The notes beneath the pieces are model-generated. The model saw nothing but the letters and a program-made list of their open reading frames with translations. It did no database searches and was not told the DNA's origin. A DNA stretch of 64,000 bases from Thermothelomyces thermophilus ATCC 42464. Lineage: Eukaryota; Ascomycota; Sordariomycetes; Sordariales; Chaetomiaceae. The stretch spans positions 5,952,001 through 6,016,000 of the forward strand of contig NC_016472.1 of NCBI RefSeq assembly GCF_000226095.1, read 5' to 3'. This document shows positions 57,301 through 64,000 of the stretch, piece after piece (the stretch's first letter is position 1; every line of letters begins with the position of its first letter). The translations under genes were made by a program, and so were the position numbers.

Positions 57301-60300
57301 ACATATCTAGTACTATTCTTTATATACTTCTGGTATTTGTCTATTGTTTTAGAGAAGATAAGTATATCGTTAAGATAATATATTATAAATTCATTGAGAA
57401 AGAGTCGGATAGCTTGATCAATTAGAGTTTAGAACGTTACTAATACGTTTGTAAGTCTAAATAGAATAACAAGGTACTTATAGTAGCTATGGGGTATTTT
57501 AAAGGCCGTTTTCTACTTATCGCCTTCTTTGATCTATATATAATTATAAGCCGATAGCAAGTCAAGATATATAAAATATTAGGCTCCTACTAACTAATCT
57601 TAGAGCTATAAGATTAGTAATAATAGGTATCGGTTTTTTATAATCTATTCGTTAAGTTACCGATAGTCGATATATAACTATAGCTTTCTATCTTTCTTAG
57701 GCACAAATAGGATTAGATAGCTTACTAGCGATGTCGATAGGTAGATATATCCTCTTCAAATGTTCTCCTCTAAATATCGTTTAAGTTCTTCGTTCTAAGT
57801 CTAGCTTATATAGTAAATCTTAAAGAACTTTAGTTATACTCCTTCCTTAAGCTTGATCTTATAATCCTATGAGCCGTGTTCTAGTAATTCTTCTAGATGT
57901 TTCGGTTCAAATGCTAGGTATCTTTCGTATTTCTTTAGTACTTTCTTAGTCTTATCTTATCTCTTGGTTTTCTAATAGTATACAAACTTGGTCCTATCTA
58001 TAGCAATACTAGCAATTTCTTCTATCTTAACTTACTACTCTAGTTATAGTACTCTGTATTCGTTAATGGAGAGAATAGCTATTAGTGGTTTAGCTTGTTT
58101 CTCCTATCGTAATATTAGTATTGTTATACCACTTCTTTTAAAGTCTATAGTAGTCTACCTACTACTATCTGTCTCTTATAATAGATCTATAGAATATTCC
58201 TTCCCTTAAGTATTATCCGCTTATAATTCTTATATACTCCCTATTCCGCTAGTCGAATATAACTCTATTTAGGGTTATAGATAGCTACCATTCTTCTAGC
58301 TAATATCTAGGTTATAATCTTTATACTATAGTAACCCTAATATTATATCTTTATTATTACCTATATTTATAATACTAAATACGACTACTATAGTCTTCCC
58401 TACTATAGTAATATCGATTAGTTTGGTCTCCCTATATACCTATTATATTAGAAATGGCCCTTTAACTATACTATACTTTCGCTTTATTCTCTAGGGTATC
58501 TATAGCTAATTTATAAGTATTAGCGAAATTAGGTTTATTTCTACTCTACTACCTACTAGTATAAGCATTTCGTGCTACTTCCATTATACTATTATCTATA
58601 GTCGCTTGTCTTACTACTATCGTCTAAAGATTATAGCGATTTCCTATATTTCTGCTAGGAGGTCTCGATATAGTAGTCTCTTACACTAGTTCCTCCTATA
58701 CTATGCTACTACTTGCCACTATATAGATATTAATAGTTTCTAGGCCCCTTAAAAGGCCCTAACCTATTTCCTAGATTAGTACTAACCTCTTTAGTTATTC
58801 GGCTAATAGTAGCTTTATTAATTATACTCATTTCTATAAGCCATTAAGTGCTTATAGCTTCCTACTATTAAGTCTATTCTACTTTTCGTCGTATATATTA
58901 TAGCTTTATCTAAAGCTTCCAGATCCGTGATTTCTTTTCGTCTATATAGTAAAGGCAATCGTTACTCTAGCACAAGTCCTATATATCTCGTCCTATTCCG
59001 TAATGCCTAGGCTAGGCTCGTTTTAGAACTACTATAATGCCTTCTAGATCGTAGGCTTCGATTTTCTAAAGTAATTCGGCCGCTCCATTTCCTACATTAT
59101 AGACCTATTCCATAGGGTGGAGGCTTCTGTCCTCATTTCCTCGTTAGGTCGGCTAGTAATTATTTTCAAATTTGTCGTAAAAGTGGTATTAGCATTTATA
59201 TAATATATACTAGAACTAGGGCACTTACGTATATACCTTATATTAAAGGTATAGTTATATAGTATCACTAGGGAGGTATTAGAACTCTTTCCCGAATCCT
59301 TCCTATTATATATGGACTATAGATACCTTAATACTAGGATAGGAATATTTCTTCTAATAGTTTTCCTACGTATATTCGTCTTTTCTATAGTTTATATATA
59401 TAAACTAGTACTCTAGGTTCCGTACATCGTAGCTAAGTTATTAGTTATTAAAATACTTAATATAGCTATTAGGCCTATTATATATCATAGGCTATTCCCC
59501 TTTAATAGTTTCTATAATATATTAGAGTTCCCTTATCTTATCCCTTATCTTATTACTTTACTAGGCAAGTTAAATTAAGCGTCTATCCTATTTGTATAGT
59601 TCCATATTAAGCCGGAAAACTTCGTTATAGTACCATTCAATTCGTTCCTAGAGGAATGGAATATTAGGTCTAGGTCTTTCGATTCCTTAGGTATTGGTTA
59701 TCTACGATCTATCCTACCTCTATATAACTATAAAACCCTATTGCCTTAAGGCTAGGAGAATCGAAATTAGTAGTATATACTTTCCTACCATATCCTATTC
59801 GGCAAGACCTATCTCTAGGTCTATAGTAATTAGTTCGGAGTATAGTGCTTATTTATCTTTACTATTGCTATCACGTCCGAGACTATCTATATCGCTATCC
59901 CTATTTTCGTAGCTCGTAGCTACTACTTTAATAACATCTTTAGTGGTTTCGTTAATGACCGTAATTTCCTTTCTAGAGACTATTTTCTACTCTTCCTTTA
60001 GGCTTCGGCATTCTTATTTATAATGTTCTTTCTTTCTATAATTATAGTAGGTAATATTAGACTTATCTTTGGTTGTCTTCTTCTAGTCCTACTTCTATAC
60101 TATATCTATATCTATAGCTCTAGAATACATCCTATATAAGGTGCTAACGTATACCTATTTTTTCTTATTATTAGCCTTAACTATAGTTCTATTTATTTGA
60201 CCTTATTTCCATTACTCTTATATATAGAGTCGATTATCGATTCTAATAGCTCATATAATATATTTATCTAAGGTCTTAGGCTAGTTATACTTATATAGTT

Positions 60301-61018
60301 TATCTTTAACCTTTTCCTTTAAGCTATTATAGAATAGTTATATTAACGCTTCATTATTAAGCTAAGACTTAAGTATATCCTATCTAAACTATATAGTATA
60401 AGAGGCTACTAACTTAATCCATTAGAGATTAGTAAGTCTTTCTTATATATAAATCTTCTTATCTTTATCGCTAAAAACCTTCTAAAGCTTTTCTTTAAAA
60501 CGGTTATAGAATTAAAAGACTACCTATATAAATATATCCTAGTCGTCTTTATCTTTCTTAATAAGATAGTCATTCCATATAGGCTTAAACTATCTAAGTA
60601 CCTTGCCCTCTAGTCTTATAGCTATATAAAAGACTTTAGCCTTATTATCTAGAAACTTATTATCATTAAGCTAGAAGTAGGATCAGAGGTTCGTTAGAAA
60701 TCCTACAAGATCCTCCTTGGTTCCTCTATATTTATTAGGTAGTTCGATCTTAATACGGCTCGCTTTAGCGCCCTTAAGTGCTTTAATTTTGGTATAGGCT
60801 TCGTTAACCAGCTTCTATAAGTACTTTTTACCGTTCTCGAGTTCCTTAATCTAAGCTTAAGTAGCCTTATCTCTCTAGTCTAACTTCTAGATCTACTACT
60901 AAAGTTAACCAAGCTAGGTAAGTAGCTATTCGGCTATAACGTTAATAGCTATATCAATATTAAGGTCGAAATTACCTTTATTCTAAACTATAATAGAACA
61001 AAGAGAGTAATAACAACG

Positions 61019-61441
61019 TGTAACGAACCTAACTTAGACTTCTTCTAAAAGGGTTTAGACAAAGGTAGATTAATTAGAATAAGTATATAGGTTATCTAAG
61101 GGATTTGGTAAAGCTAAAGAGTTTATAATAATGCTAGAGTTATTTTATATAGTATTTAACGATACTTAGTATAAATACTATAGTTATAATTACTATTATT
61201 AGGAAACTCCTGGAGTCCACTATAACGAGTAACTATCTATATATATAATTCTAGGATCACTAATAGTTGTAGTGATTCTCTGTACTAACTTACCTAGCTT
61301 ATATCGTAAGCTAGTGATCCTCTGCTAGGATCATTTCTTGCTAAGTGTGATCCCGTCCTGATTGGCCTATTATTCCTACTATCCTATTGGTCTGTTAGGG
61401 AGGCGGCTTAGGCAGCGTCCTATATATATATTTCCGTGACA
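61019..61441 (-). repeat. right LTR of nested Gypsy fossil
   Basis: 423 bp, begins TGTAACGAACC and ends TTCCGTGACA. On the minus strand the LTR begins TGTCACGGAAATATATATAT, a TATA-rich start common in fungal Gypsy LTRs. Confidence 0.85.
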
Positions 61442-63549
61442 GGGCACTTTTGGCTAACTATATGTTAGATTGATCCGGCTCGGAGCTATTGCTAGCTTCT
61501 TTAGCAAAGTAGGTACAGTTGCGATATTTCTTTTGCTAGCGGTTATCCTTCCTAAATCTGACCTACTTTTGGCTACGATTGCCCTGCTCCTAGTGATCCT
61601 AATTGTAGCGATCCTAGTTACGGTGATCCTAGTTGTAGTTATAGTTAAATCCGTGATTGTGATCAAACTAGCGATTATAGTTAAATCTACGGTCGTACTA
61701 GTTATATTTAGGAGACTTATTATATCTATAGCCAAATTATTAAGGTTAATTAGCATTACAGTGTATAGGCTTATATAAGCCCTTATCTTTAGCCCTAGGA
61801 GACTCTAATTTACTGTCTATGGATAACCTTTTCTATAGATATGGGTAATAGTCAAGAGCGGCTACTAAAACGATAGATCGAGACTACTTAATATACTATA
61901 TATATATACTAAGTAAGGAATGTCGCTAGGTAGGATCTAAATACTACTTAATATAGAGGTCTATAGCTAACTAGACTTAAATTATGACTCCTTACTAGTT
62001 ATCGTTATATTCGTTAAGTATATATATTAAGTGTGCCTAACGAAGTATCTTCTAAACGAAGAAACTAAGCGCTTGCTCGTCCTTCGTAATATCCTTTAAA
62101 CGTAAGCAGGCTTCGTTAAACTTATAAGTAGCAATTATAGCGTTAGGTATAAGGTATTCCTATAGTTAATCTATAATAGCTTAAAGACCTAATTTATATA
62201 ATTGTCTATATATAGAGCTGTTTAACTTGTTAGTCTACTAAATGATAGCTAGACCACTAAGAAGAGTTTAGAAGAAGGATAGAATCTATATCTTAACGCT
62301 ATTACTAAGGTCGCTTTCTAGGAAGGTTTTAATATGGTTAGCAAAGCAGTAGACGTTAGATTAGTAAATACTAGATTCTTACCGTTATTGATAATGCCTA
62401 AGGAATATAGGTTAGGGAAAGAAGGATCAAACTAGCTAATATCGTCTTTCTTAATCTTAAAGTCTAAGCAGCTCTATATACTTGTAATAGTATCGTATAT
62501 AGACTCGTATCTATGACGTCTATTGCTATTGTCGCCGTTATTACTACTACCGTTACTACTACCGCTATTGCTAGGGTACAGAGCGCTATAATAACGTCTT
62601 AGATTCTAGTTACCTAAAGGTTAGTAATAGTTAGATAGCTCTTTATTGCTATTGTTAGAGCTTAAGAAACTAGGTTTTCTACCTCTATTAGCTACAAAGT
62701 ATAGGATTTTATATAAAGGCTATATACGTTCGAGATAACTAAGATTATAACGATAGCCGATACTAATACCCTTAAAGGGTATAGGAAAAGTACTACTATT
62801 ATATTATATATCTTCTATAAGATTACTAACTTATTATACTTTTTCTATAATAGTACTAAATCTAATAAGGTTAAAAGAAGATTACTAATAACTAGGTAGT
62901 TAATTATCGACCTCGCTTTTTATATTATATATTATATTAACTAATTCCTTTATTTAAATTATTACTTAGCTAAGTATATTATTATATTAATTTATATAGA
63001 TTTCTAGCCCTTTGATATAATTAGCTAATAATACTATCATTTCTTCTATATATTTCTCTAGATGCTAGGAAATTCGATCTTTAGCTTCTTATAGGTAGTA
63101 AGCAAAGTTATAATCTATCCTAGCAAGATTCTTTTTAAATATCTATAATAGCTTATAAATAGCTCCTTTAGTCTTATTAGAAATATAGTTAGTTCGTTCC
63201 TTTAGCTAATCAAACTAAAGATCTATCTTGCCATTTAACTAAGCTAACGTTTCCTTATTAGCGCTAAACTTATTAGGTTTAGCTTACTATAGCTCGTATT
63301 CGTTAGCAAATTCAAGTGGCAATTCCAGCTCCTATAGAGGAGCTTCTTCTTATAGTTATCCTTTAGGATCATAATCTAATGCCTATACCTATAGTATATA
63401 GGGCATCTTATCGCGCCTCTTTAAAACGCTTATAGCGTAGTTAGATAGTTCCTTAATATTTAGTTTTTTAGTAGGAGTATTTAAAGGATAGGAAGATCGA
63501 GGAGGATCTTTTATAGAAAATGATCCTAGGATTAATATAAGATTCGCCT

Positions 63550-63700
63550 AGCCACCGGTTACCAAGTCGCCAGGGTCATACGAAGATAGGGTTAATAGAT
63601 AGGAAGAGAACTATCCTAGTTACCAAGTCGCTAGGAATAGAGATTTTATAGTAGTTACAACAGAATTGCCTAGTTCGGTTACTAAGTCGCCGAAATAGAG
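63550..63700. repeat. three spaced copies of an about 14-bp motif
   Basis: The motif gTTACCAAGTCGCC (or TTACTAAGTCGCC) recurs three times at about 60-bp spacing (near 63558, 63620 and 63680), inside the outer retroelement near its 5' LTR. It is probably a spaced gag or leader repeat, less degraded than the surroundings. Confidence 0.5.
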
Positions 63701-63789
63701 CGTAACTATCGCGAAAGTGGTACTAGATTAATCGTCAAAGCGATACGAATCCAGTTTTGATGGTTAGAAGCAGAGTTTCCGCTACCATT

Positions 63790-64000
63790 TGATAGAAGAT
63801 GGTTCCAATAGATAGAAGAAGGTTGGTAAGTTCTAAATAGTTTAAAAGTGCGATGTCTACCTCCTACGTTAGCTGGCCCTATGGCTCTGTATAAGTAGAG
63901 GATAGGAACAAAGAACCCTCCGTTTGCCAGCCCGTTTACCAGATCTACAGGTCTTATCTTATCTAGCCTTACATGATGGACGCGTCTATAGACAACGTAC
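63790..64000 (-). repeat. right LTR of outer Gypsy fossil (cut by window end)
   Basis: Begins TGATAGAAG like the left LTR and runs to the last base of the window; about 7 nt are missing compared with the left copy. Differences to the left copy are essentially all transitions. Confidence 0.85.

Larger units (their letters stand above)
53895..61441 (-). mobile_element. nested Gypsy-type LTR retroelement fossil
   Basis: About 7.55 kb, bounded by two 423-bp LTRs (53895-54317 and 61019-61441) that begin TGTAAC/TATAAC and end TGACA. It reads on the minus strand: a GGAGGGGCATCG polypurine tract abuts the left LTR. A reverse-transcriptase-type signature is recognisable near 57.7 kb and a CCHC-knuckle-like stretch near 60.0 kb, consistent with gag right and pol left. 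Heavily TpA-rich with very many breaks. The 5-bp flanks outside the LTRs (left ATTAC, right GGGCA) do not match, so simple insertion with a target-site duplication is not supported. It is younger than its host by nesting. Confidence 0.82.
50763..64000 (-). mobile_element. Gypsy-type LTR retroelement fossil (outer), RIP-degraded
   Basis: A 218-bp LTR at 50763-50980 is repeated at 63790-64000, where the window cuts the copy about 7 nt short. The element reads on the minus strand: a purine-rich GGCGGGGGACT abuts the left LTR (polypurine tract) and a TGGTAGCGG-type primer-binding site abuts the right LTR. The recognisable Gypsy-like pol stretch lies near 51.5-53.9 kb; the 61.4-63.8 kb part is gag-like or unassigned. 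It is interrupted by the 53895-61441 nested element. Almost every frame is broken and TpA is extreme, so it is a fossil with very many breaks. Its age cannot be dated by LTR divergence because the LTR differences are essentially all transitions, as RIP produces. Confidence 0.8.

Noticed and set aside
57988-58209. 73-codon ORF inside the nested fossil
   Set aside because: Chance frame in A+T-rich fossil DNA.
61454-61778. 100-aa minus and 102-aa plus ORFs rich in Ile/Leu/Val/Thr
   Set aside because: Repeat-driven low-complexity frames (ATCCTAGTTGTAG-like units) inside the outer fossil; no gene.

Overview
The window looks like nuclear DNA of a filamentous ascomycete, most likely a Sordariomycete related to Sordariales such as Chaetomium, Thermothelomyces or Podospora. 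The genes are compact and mostly GC-rich, with 50-180 nt spliceosomal introns that often carry TGCTAAC- or TGCTGAC-type branch sites. Recognisable fungal families include a Zn2Cys6 regulator, Spt8, an X325/Bim1 copper protein, DUF1996, PRISE reductase and SRR1. The last 13 kb is extremely A+T-rich, packed with TpA and almost without ORFs, as expected of DNA hit by repeat-induced point mutation (RIP). The species assignment is an inference; no marker gene is present.

Layout. 0.8-2.0 kb: SWIM/RING zinc-finger gene (-). 2.4-6.6 kb: a possible mini-cluster of a Zn2Cys6 regulator (+), an isochorismatase-like hydrolase (-) and a DHA1 MFS exporter (+). The last two are divergent and share a promoter carrying three CTCAACTCCG repeats and a 14-bp palindrome. 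7.3-8.0 kb: shortened DUF1996 gene. 8.9-9.8 kb: intronless nucleotidyltransferase-fold gene. 10.8-15.1 kb: large ZNFX1/Hrr1/SAD-3-like SF1 helicase (5 exons). 15.9-18.1 kb: SAGA subunit Spt8 (-). 19.3-20.4 kb: STRAP-like WD40 protein (-). 21.7-24.2 kb: Doa1/Ufd3/Lub1 (WD40-PFU-PUL). 25.3-26.3 kb: X325/Bim1-like GPI copper protein (-). 28.3-29.1 kb: SRR1-domain protein. 29-34 kb: gene-poor, holding a small Lys/Cys-rich protein gene and a 432-bp terminal-inverted-repeat element. 34.0-35.1 kb: single-pass membrane protein with a Cys-rich C-terminal domain. 35.7-37.2 kb: PRISE-type reductase. 38.2-40.3 kb: ferric-reductase-like flavocytochrome. 40.7-41.0 kb: LEA-like small protein (-). 42.4-42.8 kb: 85-aa orphan. 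43.3-43.5 kb: solo LTR. 43.8-44.8 kb: poly-Q/poly-H protein (-). 45.5-48.1 kb: second MFS transporter (-) with long cytosolic tails. 49.2 kb: 80-bp tandem duplication. 50.76-64.0 kb: a RIP-degraded Gypsy-type LTR retroelement fossil with another Gypsy fossil (53.9-61.4 kb) nested inside. The solo LTR at 43.3 kb belongs to the family of the outer fossil.

How it fits together. Much of the window is housekeeping: SAGA transcription (Spt8), ubiquitin/Cdc48 (Doa1), RNA or small-RNA biology (helicase) and metal handling (Bim1-like protein, ferric reductase). The cluster-like part is the regulator-hydrolase-exporter trio with its repeat-bearing promoter. The right end is defence history: retroelements that look RIP-inactivated and a degraded family with a cleanly excised solo LTR nearby. 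I see no CRISPR array, rRNA gene or convincing tRNA gene. Splice sites were assigned by eye from reading-frame continuity, consensus sites and family knowledge, without transcript data.
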